DNA of 64,000 bases from Paenalcaligenes niemegkensis (GCF_022230885.1 NZ_JAKGCT010000005.1:248001-312000); one strand, 5' to 3'; shown: positions 30,948 through 40,515, counted from the stretch's first letter. Program-made: numbers and translations. The notes: a model not told the origin generated them from the sequence alone.

Positions 30948-31927
30948 ATGAAAAACGTAAAATCGTATGCAATGGCCTTGACGGCTGCCCTGGCTATGGC
31001 CGTGCCTTTTAGCACATCGGCGGCGCCCACCTCAATTAAGGTGGCCTATGAAAACCACCCTGGCGAGCCGGCGGACGTGGTGATGAATTACTGGGCCGAC
31101 ATGCTTAAAGAGCGCAGTAATGGTGAAATTCTATTAGAGCTTTATCCCAGTTCGCAGCTGGGTTCTAAAAGCGATGTAATGGATCAGGCCTTGATGGGCA
31201 TGAATGTAATCACCATTAGCGATGTTGGCTTTATGGCCGATTACGAGCCTGATCTGGCAGCGCTTTACGGTCCCTTCTTGACTGAGAATACCGAAAAGCT
31301 TTTTGAACTCTACGAAAGCCCCTGGTTTAAAGAAAAAACGAATCGCTGCGCGAGCAGGGTGTGCATCTGGTCATTACGAACTACAACTATGGTGATCGTC
31401 ATATCATCGCCAAAAAGCCTGTTCGTACGCCGGATGATCTTAAAGGCCTGAAGATCCGCGTGCCCAACAATCCCATTCAGATCAAGGCTTTTGAAGCCAT
31501 GGGTGCGACCCCTACACCGATGCCTCTGGCTGATGTTTATCCTGCCTTGACCCAGGGTGTTATTGACGGTGCCGAGAACCCGCTAAGTGTCCTGTACGGT
31601 CAAAAGCTGCACGAGCCGGCTAAATACGTATCACTGGTTAATTACCTGACTACGGCGGCGGTATGGATGGGTGGAGAAGCCTTTTTCAGCACACTTCCCG
31701 AGGATCAGCTGGCGCTTATTCATGAGACAGGAAGAGAAGCAGGCCTTTATAGCCAGCAGCTCGCTAAAGAAAGTGATGAGAAGATTCTGGAGCTGATGAA
31801 AGCAGAGGGTGTGGAAATCATCGAGCCTGACCGCGAAGCCTTCAGAGAAAAAGCGCTGGTTGTTTATGAGCAGTTTCCCAACTGGTCACCTAATCTTTAT
31901 CAAACCCTCCAGGATCAGCTGAAGTAA
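30948..31927 (+). CDS. TRAP transporter substrate-binding protein (DctP family), frameshifted
   Basis: This periplasmic binding protein belongs to a TRAP importer. The signal peptide is clear: MKNVKSYAMALTAALAMAVP with cleavage after TSAA. DctP landmarks are ELYPSSQLGSKSDVMDQALM, ADYEPDLAALYGPFL, then after repair GLKIRVPNNPIQIKAFEAMG and PLADVYPALTQGVIDGAENP, with the carboxylate-binding Arg in KIRVP. The frame breaks at the A6 run 31333-31338; a seventh A gives FKEKNESLREQGVHLVITNY. Repaired length is 326 residues. The Arg suggests an acidic ligand such as a sugar acid. Confidence 0.9.
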
Positions 31928-31947
31928 AGCTCTACTTCTGTCTCTAT

Positions 31948-32030
31948 AGTGTGTGGCGAGAAGCGTGTGTCCCGTCTCTGCCTGTAATGGCGTGACTTGG
32001 CCGGCTCGCGGCTGGCCGCACACTTTTATC
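31948..32030 (+). other. intercistronic hairpin between TRAP dctP and dctQ genes
   Basis: AGTGTGTGGC (31948-31957) pairs with GCCGCACACT (32015-32024) with one wobble, enclosing about 57 bases and followed by TTTT. The 117-base gap here is unusual for an otherwise tight operon. It could stabilise or attenuate the mRNA so that more binding protein than membrane protein is made. Confidence 0.3.
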
Positions 32031-32044
32031 GATAAGGTCTGACA

Positions 32045-32521
32045 ATGAAGCGTTTTTTGGATAGGCTCGGTAACGGCTTTCTGGCCTTGCTGCTGGGCGT
32101 TCTGGTATGCATTACGGTCGGTGGCGTGTTCATGCGTTACGTTATGCATGCGCCCTGGCACTGGACAGAGGAAATGTCCGGATTGCTGATGGTGTGGATT
32201 GTATTCATCGGTGTGTTCTTCGCCGAGCGAGACAATGAGAACCTGACAATTAACTTTTTGACAGAAGCCATGGGACCAAGGCTGAGACAAGCCTTTTTCG
32301 TGGGCATCAGCCTTCTGTCAGTCGCAGTTTTAGTGGTTACGGCGTGGTGGAGCTGGACGCTTGCGGGCGCTGTGCAGGCACGCATGACGCGCATATTAGG
32401 CGTCTCGCTATTCTGGATCTATGTACCTGTCACTGTCGGGTTTTTTGCAACTGCCCTGTTAATGCTTAAGCGGCTGTTTGATCGTCACGCTCACGCTAGC
32501 AGCGCCGGAGATACACCATGA
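32045..32521 (+). CDS. TRAP transporter small permease (DctQ family)
   Basis: This 158-residue protein with four hydrophobic segments is the small membrane subunit. The family pattern is VFMRYVMHAPWHWTEEMSGL, WIVFIGVFFAERDNENLTI and a C-terminal helix. Its TGA overlaps the ATG of dctM. It belongs to the fucose cluster's TRAP system. Confidence 0.9.
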   Translation: MKRFLDRLGNGFLALLLGVLVCITVGGVFMRYVMHAPWHWTEEMSGLLMVWIVFIGVFFAERDNENLTINFLTEAMGPRLRQAFFVGISLLSVAVLVVTAWWSWTLAGAVQARMTRILGVSLFWIYVPVTVGFFATALLMLKRLFDRHAHASSAGDTP

Positions 32522-33789
32522 GTTGGATGTGGATATTGCCCCTTATGTTTGGGCTGATGCTATTGAACATGCGTATTTACCTGGCGATGTTTACAGCCAT
32601 CGTCGTGTATTTTTTGTTTTTTAATAACATACCCTTTGGTGTAGCTGTTCAGCGTCTGGTGGCACCAGCTCAAAACAGCACACTATTGGCCATCCCTTTT
32701 TTCATCCTGCTGGGCACCTTGCTTTCGCACACAGGAGTTGCCGAACGCATTCTGCATTTAGCCAATTTATTGGTGGGTAAATTCAGGGGTGGCATGGCGA
32801 TGGCTAACATCACGATGAGCACCTTGATGGGAGGCGTCAGCGCCTCGAATCTGGCAGATGCGGCCATGCTCTCAAAAATGATGGTGCCTGAAATGGAGCG
32901 TCAGGGCTATAACCGTGCTTTTGCGGCTGCCGTGACGGCATCGGGATCCCTGGTCACGCCGATCATCCCACCCGGCATCGCACTTATTATTTATGGAATG
33001 GTGGCCGATGTCTCTATTGGCCGCATGTTCATGGCCGGTATTTTGCCGGGCTTGCTATGTGCTTTTTTATTGATGATTGCGGTATGGATCGTTTCAGTAA
33101 AACGGGGCTATCAACCTATGCGTAAAGAGTGGCCCAAGCCACGCGAGCTAGGACACGCTACCCTTAGCGCCTGGCCTGCCTTGCTGGTTTTGGTGGGGGT
33201 AGTCGGTGGCATACGCGCCAATATCTTTACACCTACCGAAGCGGGTGCGGCCGGGGTTGCGATCGTGGCATTTATCGGGTTTTTTGTTTACCGAAAAATG
33301 ACCTTGGGCCATGTAGGGCAAGCGCTGACCACCACAGCGAAATCCACAGCGTCGGTCATGCTGGTGATTATGGCCAGTTCGGCACTAGCCTGGGTGTTCT
33401 CCCTGGAGCACGCCGGGGTGGCCATGGCCGGCTGGATAAGCGAGTTAACTGATAATAAATACGTTTTCTTGTTAGCGGTCAATATTCTTCTTTTGGGTTT
33501 AGGAATGTTTATCGAAGGTACAGCGCTGATCATCGTGCTAGTACCGCTGTTAAAGCCTGTCATGATGCAAATGGGAATCGACCCGGTTCACTTTGGACTG
33601 GTCATGATTTTGAACCTGTCCATTGGTACGCTGACGCCTCCGGTGGGGACAGTCATGTTATTGGTGTGTAACATTACGCGTGTTTCGATGAATGCATTTC
33701 TAAAAGAATCTTTGCCATTGTTGATTGCTTTGCTGGTGGCATTGGGCCTGGTGACGTATATACCCGCCATTGCGCTTCTTTTGACCTAA
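32518..33789 (+). CDS. TRAP transporter large permease (DctM family)
   Basis: This 423-residue protein of 11-12 membrane segments carries substrate with Na+ or H+. DctM features are PLMFGLMLLNMRIYLAMF, ANITMSTLMGGVSASNLADAA, GSLVTPIIPPGIALIIYGM and LSIGTLTPPVGTVMLLV. It is complete and in one frame, unlike the second TRAP dctM at 36-37 kb. It is the last metabolic gene of the fucose operon; the IclR regulator follows. Confidence 0.92.
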   Translation: MSWMWILPLMFGLMLLNMRIYLAMFTAIVVYFLFFNNIPFGVAVQRLVAPAQNSTLLAIPFFILLGTLLSHTGVAERILHLANLLVGKFRGGMAMANITMSTLMGGVSASNLADAAMLSKMMVPEMERQGYNRAFAAAVTASGSLVTPIIPPGIALIIYGMVADVSIGRMFMAGILPGLLCAFLLMIAVWIVSVKRGYQPMRKEWPKPRELGHATLSAWPALLVLVGVVGGIRANIFTPTEAGAAGVAIVAFIGFFVYRKMTLGHVGQALTTTAKSTASVMLVIMASSALAWVFSLEHAGVAMAGWISELTDNKYVFLLAVNILLLGLGMFIEGTALIIVLVPLLKPVMMQMGIDPVHFGLVMILNLSIGTLTPPVGTVMLLVCNITRVSMNAFLKESLPLLIALLVALGLVTYIPAIALLLT

Positions 33790-33886
33790 AGCTGCAACGC
33801 TAAAGGTGGGCAAGAGCGCTGGACGAACTCCTGCCCATCTCATGCATGAATGTTTTCCCACCTCTATTTTTACCCAAGAACGTCGA

Positions 33887-34701
33887 ATGGTTACTGCAAA
33901 AAAACTGCCGCTACTAAAACCGCAACCCCGCGATACTCCGCGCCCGCGCTAGAGAAAGGGCTGGATATCCTCGAGGTATTGTCGGACTCCTACGACGGTT
34001 ACACTCTGAACGAAATCTCTAAGAAGCTGGATCGCAGCATGAACGAGATCTTCAGAATGGTGGTCACGCTAGAGCGACGGGGCTGGGTGCAGGTAGACGA
34101 GAATGATCGCTACAGTCTGACGCTTCGCATGTTCGAGTTGGCGCATCGGCACATGCCGTTGCGCTCGCTGGTCAGCATGGCGATGCCCTTGATGAAGCAG
34201 CTTGTCGCCAAGGCGCGGCAGTCCTGTCATTTAACGGTTGTGCAAGACGGAAGGGTAGTCGTGATTGCCCAGATCGATAGCCCTGAGCGGTGGTCGTTTG
34301 GCCTGAAGGTGGGTGCCTTGATCGGGCTGCGAGACACCGCCTCCGGTCATGTACTTCTGGCCTTTAGGGACGATTCCGACAGAGATCGAATGTTGGCTAT
34401 GCATGGCGCTGTCGAGGGCGAGTCAGCGTTGACGACTGCTCAGCTTAATAAGGTGCTGGAGCAGGTGCGCAAAAGTGGCTATGCAGAGACGCCCAGCCAG
34501 CAGGTCAAAGGCATCACAAACATTGCCTACCCTATTTTTGGTTCCAACAACAACGTGATCGCCTGTTTGAACGTTCCTTATCTGGAGCGTGTTGATCTGG
34601 GTGCGCCGCCACCCGTGGAAGACGTCAAGCAGATCGTTGATGGCTACGCCAAAAAGCTATCGGAGATGATGGGGTACAGCAGTTATACGCCGGCTCCGTG
34701 A
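33887..34701 (+). CDS. IclR-family transcriptional regulator, probable regulator of the fucose cluster
   Basis: This is an IclR-type repressor or activator. The winged helix lies at ALEKGLDILEVLSDSYDGYT and EISKKLDRSMNEIFRMVVTLE; the ligand-binding domain includes SCHLTVVQDGRVVVIAQIDS, GLRDTASGHVLLAF and the PIFGSNNNVIACLNVPYL segment. The start is a judgement: ATG 33887 reads MVTAKKTAATKTATPRYSAP only if the A7 run 33898-33904 has one more base, as in other genes here. Without repair the frame opens at 33850 with an unlikely MFSHLYFYPRTSNGYC. Its place at the end of the operon suggests control of fucose genes. Confidence 0.87.
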
Positions 34702-34702
34702 T

Positions 34703-35581
34703 TTAGGCCCGGGCACCTCGCCCGCCAATAAACCCCGTTGCCAGCAAGGTGCCCAACAGCACAACTGCGGTTCCACCGACGACCTGGAAGCTGAGCTTCT
34801 CGCCCAGTAAAAGTACACCCCAAAGGACACCAAAAGGCGGCACCAGGAAGGTGACGGTAACGGTTTTCGCGCCGCCTACGTTGGCGAGCAGGCGATAAAA
34901 AATCAAATAGGCGAGGCCGGTGCATAGCAGGGACAGGGTCAGGGCGGAGCCCCAGGCACCAGCAGAAATAGAGGTGTCGGGCCATAGCCACCAGGCAAAA
35001 GGCGCAAGCATAATGCCAGCCGAGCTTAAGCTGCCTGCAGCGACGGCAATGGGTTCGGCCCCTTTTAAGTATTTAGTCGAGAAGCTCGCGGCGATGCCGT
35101 AAAAAAGCGTGGCGACCAATGAGGCTAAAATAGCCCAGCCCGTGGCCCCCTGGTCAAAATGCAGCTTGTCATAAACTAGGGTAATAATGCCTAAAAAACC
35201 GATAACCAGACCCAGCACTCGCAAGCCGCTAAGTTGTTCTTTGAGCCATAAACGTGCAATAAGCGCAGCAAACAAGGGTGTCATGGCATTGAGCACTGAT
35301 AGCAGTCCGATTTCAATGCGGGTGGCTGCAAAGGCATAACAGGTGAAAGGCACGGCAGCATTCAAGAAGCCCACCATAGCAATAGGGCGCCAGTATGGCC
35401 ATAGCGCATGTAACCTTCCCTGCAAGGCCATGACGATCAACAGCATGAGCCCTGCCGCACCTACCCTTACCAGAATGAGCGGAAAGGCCCCGAAGTCAAA
35501 AGCCGCCAGTCGTGTGAATAGAAACGAGCTGCCCCAAATTGCGGCTAATAAAAGTAGGTTGCGTAAATCGTGAGATGACAT
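34703..35581 (-). CDS. EamA/DMT-family transporter
   Basis: This 292-residue drug/metabolite transporter has ten hydrophobic segments in two EamA repeats. The first includes LLLLAAIWGSSFLFTRLA and VPFTCYAFAATRIEIGLLSV; the second includes TGLAYLIFYRLLANVGGAKT and FLVPPFGVLWGVLLLGEKLS. Such proteins usually export amino acids or other metabolites. It converges on the IclR gene with one base between them. No link to its neighbours is evident. Confidence 0.9.
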   Translation of the reverse strand: MSSHDLRNLLLLAAIWGSSFLFTRLAAFDFGAFPLILVRVGAAGLMLLIVMALQGRLHALWPYWRPIAMVGFLNAAVPFTCYAFAATRIEIGLLSVLNAMTPLFAALIARLWLKEQLSGLRVLGLVIGFLGIITLVYDKLHFDQGATGWAILASLVATLFYGIAASFSTKYLKGAEPIAVAAGSLSSAGIMLAPFAWWLWPDTSISAGAWGSALTLSLLCTGLAYLIFYRLLANVGGAKTVTVTFLVPPFGVLWGVLLLGEKLSFQVVGGTAVVLLGTLLATGFIGGRGARA

Positions 35582-35699
35582 GGGGAGCCTAAAGGTCTAT
35601 CGCTAGCAGCCAGCGGTAAAGACAGAGTGTAGGCTCGATTATATGCACAAGCATGGCGTTGCCAGCGGCGTTTACCGTATTTAGTCATCAGGGCACTAT

Positions 35700-36287
35700 T
35701 TACATTGAGTCAGAGTCCTCAAACCACAGATTCGGTACAGAGGCGTTCTGATAGCGCGAAATAAACGGTCGTGTTGTGCCGTCGTTTTCATAGAGCTGGC
35801 GATCAATACGACCTATATTGCTGGCATACAGATGAATGCTGATTGAGACTTGATCTTCGTAGGCATTTTTAACGGCGTGTATGTCGCCCTGACGCGGACA
35901 AATAAGGCTGACATCGCCTTCATTAAGTGTCGTAGCGTCAATCAGGTGCAAGCTTCCGTCCGCAGCAGGCTTGTAGCGCTGATCGATCTCGGCTCCGCGC
36001 AGAACGCCAACCAGCCCCCAGACTCCGTGATCATGGATAGGTGTTTGCTGCCCTGGGCCCCAAATAAAACTTAGCACTGAAAAGCGTTCGTGCAGATCAG
36101 CATAAAGCAGCATTTGACGGTATCGGTCAGGGTCGGGTTCAGCGTAGGCTCGGGGTAACCAGGAGTGTTGCTGAACAAGCGTTTTTAATAACTGGGTGGC
36201 CTGCTGTTGTCGCTGGGTGGTGCTTAGCGTAGCGTCGTCAAAGAGCAGGTGCAGATGACGTATGAAATGACGAAAAGGGGTGATCAT
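35700..36287 (-). CDS. cysteine dioxygenase-family thiol dioxygenase (possibly 3-mercaptopropionate type)
   Basis: This 195-residue cupin is of the cysteine dioxygenase type I family, which oxidises small thiols to sulfinates with O2 at a non-haem Fe(II). The 3-His ligands are His85 and His87 in TPIHDHGVWG and His137 in GDIHAVKN. The segment RYRQMLLYADLHERFSVLSF has Gln where mammalian cysteine dioxygenase carries its substrate Arg, which fits the bacterial 3-mercaptopropionate-type enzymes; this is an inference from memory of the family. It lies downstream of a TRAP transporter, separated by a 13-base perfect hairpin, so a sulfur-containing acid may be what is imported. Confidence 0.85.
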   Translation of the reverse strand: MITPFRHFIRHLHLLFDDATLSTTQRQQQATQLLKTLVQQHSWLPRAYAEPDPDRYRQMLLYADLHERFSVLSFIWGPGQQTPIHDHGVWGLVGVLRGAEIDQRYKPAADGSLHLIDATTLNEGDVSLICPRQGDIHAVKNAYEDQVSISIHLYASNIGRIDRQLYENDGTTRPFISRYQNASVPNLWFEDSDSM

Positions 36288-36301
36288 GATTCAGCCTCGA
36301 C

Positions 36302-36335
36302 TTTCGCCAGGCCTTGAAAACGAGGCCTGGCGAAA
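36302..36335 (-). other. perfect 13-base inverted repeat between TRAP dctM and the thiol dioxygenase gene
   Basis: TTTCGCCAGGCCT (36302-36314) and AGGCCTGGCGAAA (36323-36335) are separated by an 8-base loop. There is no T-run after it on the minus strand, so it is either a weak terminator or an mRNA processing or stabilising stem. It sets the dioxygenase gene partly apart from the TRAP genes. Confidence 0.7.
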
Positions 36336-36354
36336 CTAACAACATCAATAAAAA

Positions 36355-37669
36355 CTATCTGCCTAGTAACTTATTGGGTAACCAAAGTGCGGTCTCCGGA
36401 AAGGCAATAATCACCCCGGCCACCATCAATTGCAAGATGACAAAAGGGATAACCCCTTTGTACATATGCATCAAGGTAATCTCTGGAGGGCTGATTCCAC
36501 GTAAATAGAATATCGCCAAGGCCAGGGGAGGCGTCAAATAGCCAGTCTGGAGCATAATCATGAAGAGCACGCAGAACCAGATTACATCAATACCTGCCGC
36601 ATGCATAAGCGGAGCAAAGATCGGGATGAAAATCAGCGTGACCGAAGCCCATTCCAGGAAGAAGGCAACAAAAAGGTCAGTCCCAGTGCTAAAAACAATA
36701 ATGCCCACTTACCAAACTGAAGTGTATCGACCAGATTCTGGATCATGCTCATGCCGCCGGCACCGGTGAATACTCCGGCAAACATGTTTCCGCCCAGTAA
36801 AATCAGCAGAATCATCGAGGTAATACGCAGCGTCGTCAGTAGCGAGTCATACAGTATGGTGAAAGTGAAGCGGCGATAAAACAGAGTCAGCAAAAATGAA
36901 CATAATGCGCCCAGGGCAGCGGCCTCTGTGGGGGCGGCAAGGCCCATGATCAGCGAGCCGAGCACGGCAGTGACCATCAGCAGCGGAGGAACCAGCGCAT
37001 ACAGGGTGAATCGTATTTTTTGACTGAAGCTTGGGTCGTCCGGGCTGGGCAGGACGCGCGGACCGTATTCGGGTTTAATCGTGCAAATGGCGACGATATA
37101 GACCATGTAGGCACCGGCCAGCATCAAGCCAGGCACGATAATAGCCACAAACAGCTCACCCACCGATACGTTGGCCAGTGAGGCGATTACCACCGCCACG
37201 ACAGATGGCGGAGTGATCGTACCCAGCGAACCGCCTGCACAAATCGTGCCACTGATCAGTCGCTTATCGTACTTATGCTTAAGCATAGGGGGATAGCCAG
37301 CAGGCCGATGACTGTTTCTGCGGCGCCAATCACCCCGGTAGTGGCTGCAAACACCAGGCTCATCAAGATAGTGCCTAACGCCAGACCGCCAGGCAGACGC
37401 TTTGTCCACATGTGCATGGCCTCAAAGAGCTGTTCTGCAATGCGGCTGCGCTCCAGCATACAGCCCATGAAAATAAAGAGCGGTACCGCGGCCAGAATAA
37501 AGTTTCCAGCGACTTCGTTGACCTTATCGGTCAGCAAATGGACCAGGCTGGTCCCGAAGGTAAGAAATCCGAAGCCGATGCCCGTTAGCATGAGGGCAAA
37601 GGCGACTGGCAAGCCGATAAAAATAAGGATCAGCAATGCCGGAAACATGGCAAGTGATAAGTACTCCAT
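36355..37669 (-). CDS. TRAP transporter large permease (DctM family), two frameshifts
   Basis: About 438 residues after repair. It begins at 37669 with MEYLSLAMFPALLILIFIGL and includes AEQLFEAMHMWTKRLPGGLA and VFAATTGVIGAAETVIGLLA. The G5 run 37288-37292 must be one longer to join IPPMLKHKYDKRLISGTICA and SLGTITPPSVVAVVIASLAN. The A5 run 36670-36674 must also be one longer to read LTFFVAFFLEWASVTLIFIP. The end is QTGYLTPPLALAIFYLRGIS. Two independent one-base losses in one conserved gene argue strongly for sequencing error. It starts 3 bases after dctQ. Confidence 0.88.
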
Positions 37670-37672
37670 GGA

Positions 37673-38197
37673 TTAGGCCGCCTTAGTTTTTGGGTGGAAA
37701 ATGATGATCAGCGCTTTAAGAATCTCGGCAAACACTTGCAAGCCCAGCAAAATAAAGCTGATGACAAAGACGGCGCGATAAGGCCATACACGAGGGTTCC
37801 ATGACGACTGACCGGTGGTCTCGTTGATATCCCAGGCGTAGTAGGCGTATTCCCATAAGCCATAGCTTAGCCACGCCAGGCATGGCAGCAGCAATACATA
37901 GAAAAAAGCCATGATTGCGGCGCGGCTACGCTCCGATAGCGCGCCAGAGACCAGGTCAACTTTGACGTGCTGGCCTTCTCTTAAGGTATAGGCAGAACCC
38001 AGCAAAAAGTGTGCGCCCATCACCATATAACCCACTTCGAATGCCCAGGCGGTAGGTGTATGAAGCACGTAGCGGGCGAAAACTTCGTAGGCGGTGGCAA
38101 TAATAAGGGGTATGAGCAATAAGGCAGCGATAATTCCGGTCGCGCCAGTTAAGCGTTCAATCAAACGAATGATCGTATGCATAAGTGTGGTTTCCAT
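37673..38197 (-). CDS. TRAP transporter small permease (DctQ family)
   Basis: This is a protein of up to 174 residues with four membrane segments, for example IIAALLLIPLIIATAYEVFA and VISFILLGLQVFAEILKALI. The family core reads ARYVLHTPTAWAFEVGYMVM. The start may be 38197 (METTLMHTII) or the in-frame ATG at 38182, which has a better-placed GGAAA; the latter is slightly preferred on that ground. It is between dctP and dctM. Confidence 0.87.
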   Translation of the reverse strand: METTLMHTIIRLIERLTGATGIIAALLLIPLIIATAYEVFARYVLHTPTAWAFEVGYMVMGAHFLLGSAYTLREGQHVKVDLVSGALSERSRAAIMAFFYVLLLPCLAWLSYGLWEYAYYAWDINETTGQSSWNPRVWPYRAVFVISFILLGLQVFAEILKALIIIFHPKTKAA

Positions 38198-38265
38198 TTA
38201 CATGGCACGAAGCAAGCGCAAGGCTCGCATCGTGCCTAAGTGTTCAAGCCGGTCTTAAACTGGCG

Positions 38266-39360
38266 TTATTGGATTTTTCCTGGCTCGATTAGCGTGTCGC
38301 GATAACGTTCCGCACCCGCCCAGCGCTCGCGGAATTCGCGCTGATCGTCCAGCACTCGCTTGAACCATTCGTTATTACTGGCTTGCTTGTCTGCCCACTC
38401 ATCGGCAACTCGGCGCGCTGCATACTGCACTTCGGGGTCAAGCTCGATAATTTCATTTCCCCGGCTGCGATAGTATTCAAGAGCTTTGGTATCTTCGTTA
38501 CCCACCTTTAAATAAGCCTCGAAGGTCACTAGCTGCGCCACTTTTTCGATCAGATTCTGATCCTCAGGGGTGAGTTTTGCCCATACTTTTTTATTGATGA
38601 CCAGCTCATAGGGTGCCGTAGGCTGATGGACTCCGGGGACGATCACGTACTTGGTAACTTCAGCGAAACCGGGTGAAATGTTCTCCCATAAAGTTCCCCA
38701 CTCGGTAGCATCAATGACGCCTCTCTCCAGTGCAGGGTATACGTCTCCGCCCGGAAGCATCACTGGCGAAGCTCCCAATGCTGCTGACATTTCAATCCAC
38801 GCCCCAGCTGTGCGCAGTTTTAAACCTTTCATGTCTTCCAGCGTGCGCACGGGCTTTCTGGAGTGCAAGAATACTTCGGCTGGACGTATGAACAATGGCA
38901 TTGAGATGACGTCGAACTCTTTGTCCCTGAATTCCCGTTGCAGTTCAATACCGCCATCAGCGTACAGCCAGTGCAACATTCGCTCTGTGTCCGGACTACC
39001 TGCATAACCGCCAAACAGTACGGTGGTGGGGTTTCTGCCCCAGTCCCAACCCATCCACATATGTCCCATGTCGGCAACACCGTTGCGTACGGTTTCGCTG
39101 ATTTTTACGGCATTTCCTAAAGCCCCACCGGGGAAAACCTGTATTTCCATTCTGCCGCCGGACATCTGCTTCAGCCTCTCGGCAAAGGCTTTGGCACCTA
39201 CATCCATTAGCGGCTCAGACGCCCAGCCTGTAGTCATCTTGAATTTACAAGACCCTACTTCAGGACACGCTGTATCCGAAGGGGCTGCAGTGGCGAAACT
39301 CAGTGAAGCAAGGCTAACGGCGAGCGTACTCAGAAGCTGAGGAATGCGCATTTTTTTCAT
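38266..39360 (-). CDS. TRAP transporter substrate-binding protein (DctP family)
   Basis: This 364-residue periplasmic protein has a signal peptide (MKKMRIPQLLSTLAVSLASL, cleaved after ATA or nearby). It resembles the subgroup annotated for mannitol/chloroaromatic or 2-oxo acids: KMTTGWASEPLMDVGAKAFA, GRMEIQVFPGGALGNAVKIS, GLKLRTAGAWIEMSAALGAS and GGDVYPALERGVIDATEWGT. The Arg of KLRTAG is the usual carboxylate ligand. It is first in dctPQM; the thiol-dioxygenase gene follows the transporter. The ligand is unknown. Confidence 0.9.
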   Translation of the reverse strand: MKKMRIPQLLSTLAVSLASLSFATAAPSDTACPEVGSCKFKMTTGWASEPLMDVGAKAFAERLKQMSGGRMEIQVFPGGALGNAVKISETVRNGVADMGHMWMGWDWGRNPTTVLFGGYAGSPDTERMLHWLYADGGIELQREFRDKEFDVISMPLFIRPAEVFLHSRKPVRTLEDMKGLKLRTAGAWIEMSAALGASPVMLPGGDVYPALERGVIDATEWGTLWENISPGFAEVTKYVIVPGVHQPTAPYELVINKKVWAKLTPEDQNLIEKVAQLVTFEAYLKVGNEDTKALEYYRSRGNEIIELDPEVQYAARRVADEWADKQASNNEWFKRVLDDQREFRERWAGAERYRDTLIEPGKIQ

Positions 39361-39492
39361 GGTCTGTCTCCTTGTTGGCTAGTCTTGGTGAGCCATTATT
39401 AGGTTTTGATTTTGTAATACGGTATGGATCGGAAACGGTACGAGTCCAGGTAGAGCTGATCTAAGAGTTGAGTGTTGAAGAGTAGGCTGTCA

Positions 39493-39520
39493 CTGCCCGC
39501 CCTGAAAGCAGGAAGGGCAG
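39493..39520 (-). other. hairpin between hydroxylase-family gene and second TRAP operon
   Basis: CTGCCC-GC-CCTG / CAGG-AA-GGGCAG forms a two-part stem with a 4-base AAAG loop, 9 bases after the stop of the hydroxylase-family gene (minus strand). It has no T-run; a weak terminator is possible. Confidence 0.4.
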
Positions 39521-39528
39521 AAGACGAG

Positions 39529-40353
39529 CTACCCGTTTACGGTTTTTTGCTCCTCGGGCGACAGCAACGGGCCATCCAGTGTCACTCTGGAGTCGTCATT
39601 GCGGAAACGAGCAATAATGGGTTTAAGTTCAGGCTTGATGTGTTCTTCGCTATAGCCATTAAACAGGTGGCCAAAGAAACCGCGTTTAAGGTCTGAGGTA
39701 CCCATCAGCCAGTCGGAAATAGGAAAGGTCAGGTTCATGTTGTAGCGCATCATGATCCCCTGGTTATGGTGAGCAGTGTGATGGCGGCGAATGGTGTTGA
39801 TAAAGGGAATGTTTCTTACGAACCAGTTCTCCGGTACATGGCAACAATAGTGGAAGGTTTCGTAAATTACGTAATGACCTACCATCACCATGAATACGAT
39901 ATAGCCGGCATTCGCATTAATAAGCAGACTTGTCAGATAGCCCAGCGGTGCTCCCACTGCGCCCAAGGTAACCAGTACACGCCAGGGGAAAAACACGATA
40001 CGAAACTCTTTGCTGGTGTCGATCGTATATTCGTTATCGGTGAAGTACTGGTGATGCTCGCGAGTGTGGCGCTCGTAGATTTGGCGAAGCCCGAATACAT
40101 CGATTCGTCTGTGCATCACTTTTGAATGCATAAACCATTCAACCAGGTTACCCGCTATAAAGACCGGAATGGCAATCAGCCATTCCCAGCCCACATTGTT
40201 CAGTTGCATAAAGCAATAGGTCAGCGTGGCAATACCAACCGCGTACATCACGATGACGTGTATCAGCCCGTTATAGGCGGGGCTGATGTTTGCTTTGTAG
40301 TTTTCTCTGAATTTCCGTTGCCGCTCGGACATCGGCCTAATTTCCATAGCCAT
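39529..40353 (-). CDS. fatty-acid hydroxylase / sterol desaturase superfamily membrane protein
   Basis: This is a 274-residue integral-membrane di-iron protein. The His boxes of the PF04116 family are evident: HSKVMHRR at about 72-79, HTREHHQYF at about 94-102, HYVIYETFHYCCH in the middle and RRHHTAHHN near 190. About four hydrophobic segments separate them. Family members hydroxylate or desaturate lipids, sterols and alkylglycerols with O2. The upstream gene pair (Fe-alcohol dehydrogenase, alpha/beta hydrolase) shares a near-identical operator with it, suggesting one pathway. The substrate is unknown. Confidence 0.87.
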   Translation of the reverse strand: MAMEIRPMSERQRKFRENYKANISPAYNGLIHVIVMYAVGIATLTYCFMQLNNVGWEWLIAIPVFIAGNLVEWFMHSKVMHRRIDVFGLRQIYERHTREHHQYFTDNEYTIDTSKEFRIVFFPWRVLVTLGAVGAPLGYLTSLLINANAGYIVFMVMVGHYVIYETFHYCCHVPENWFVRNIPFINTIRRHHTAHHNQGIMMRYNMNLTFPISDWLMGTSDLKRGFFGHLFNGYSEEHIKPELKPIIARFRNDDSRVTLDGPLLSPEEQKTVNG

Positions 40354-40384
40354 GATTGTGTCTCCTCATGCTAGTTGTATTCAT

Positions 40385-40399
40385 CTAATATATAAGATG
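40385..40399. promoter_or_regulatory. predicted GntR operator A (hydroxylase-family gene)
   Basis: CTAATATATAAGATG lies 32 bases upstream of the hydroxylase-family ATG. It is the core of a larger imperfect palindrome, 40379-40402, with arms CATCT / AGATG. It is identical in 13 of 15 positions to CTGATATATAACATG at 42503-42517, which is 30 bases upstream of the alpha/beta hydrolase ATG. The shared sequence and equal placement point to one regulator, most simply the adjacent GntR protein at 42655. Confidence 0.6.
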
Positions 40400-40515
40400 T
40401 ATGTCGATAAAAAAATGGGGCAAACCCCAAGCTGTGCACTTTAAACCTCAAATATCAGCCTCCAGAGCCGAGATTTAGGTTTATGCCGCGATTTAATTGA
40501 AGATCATAGAGATAT

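Noticed and set aside
33850-33886. Start of the IclR gene at 33850
   Set aside because: The extra residues are not IclR-like; ATG 33887 with one restored A gives a normal N-terminus.
39379-39450. Operator made of two ACGGTA direct repeats upstream of the second TRAP operon
   Set aside because: The repeat is only six bases long and has no second occurrence or regulator to support it.
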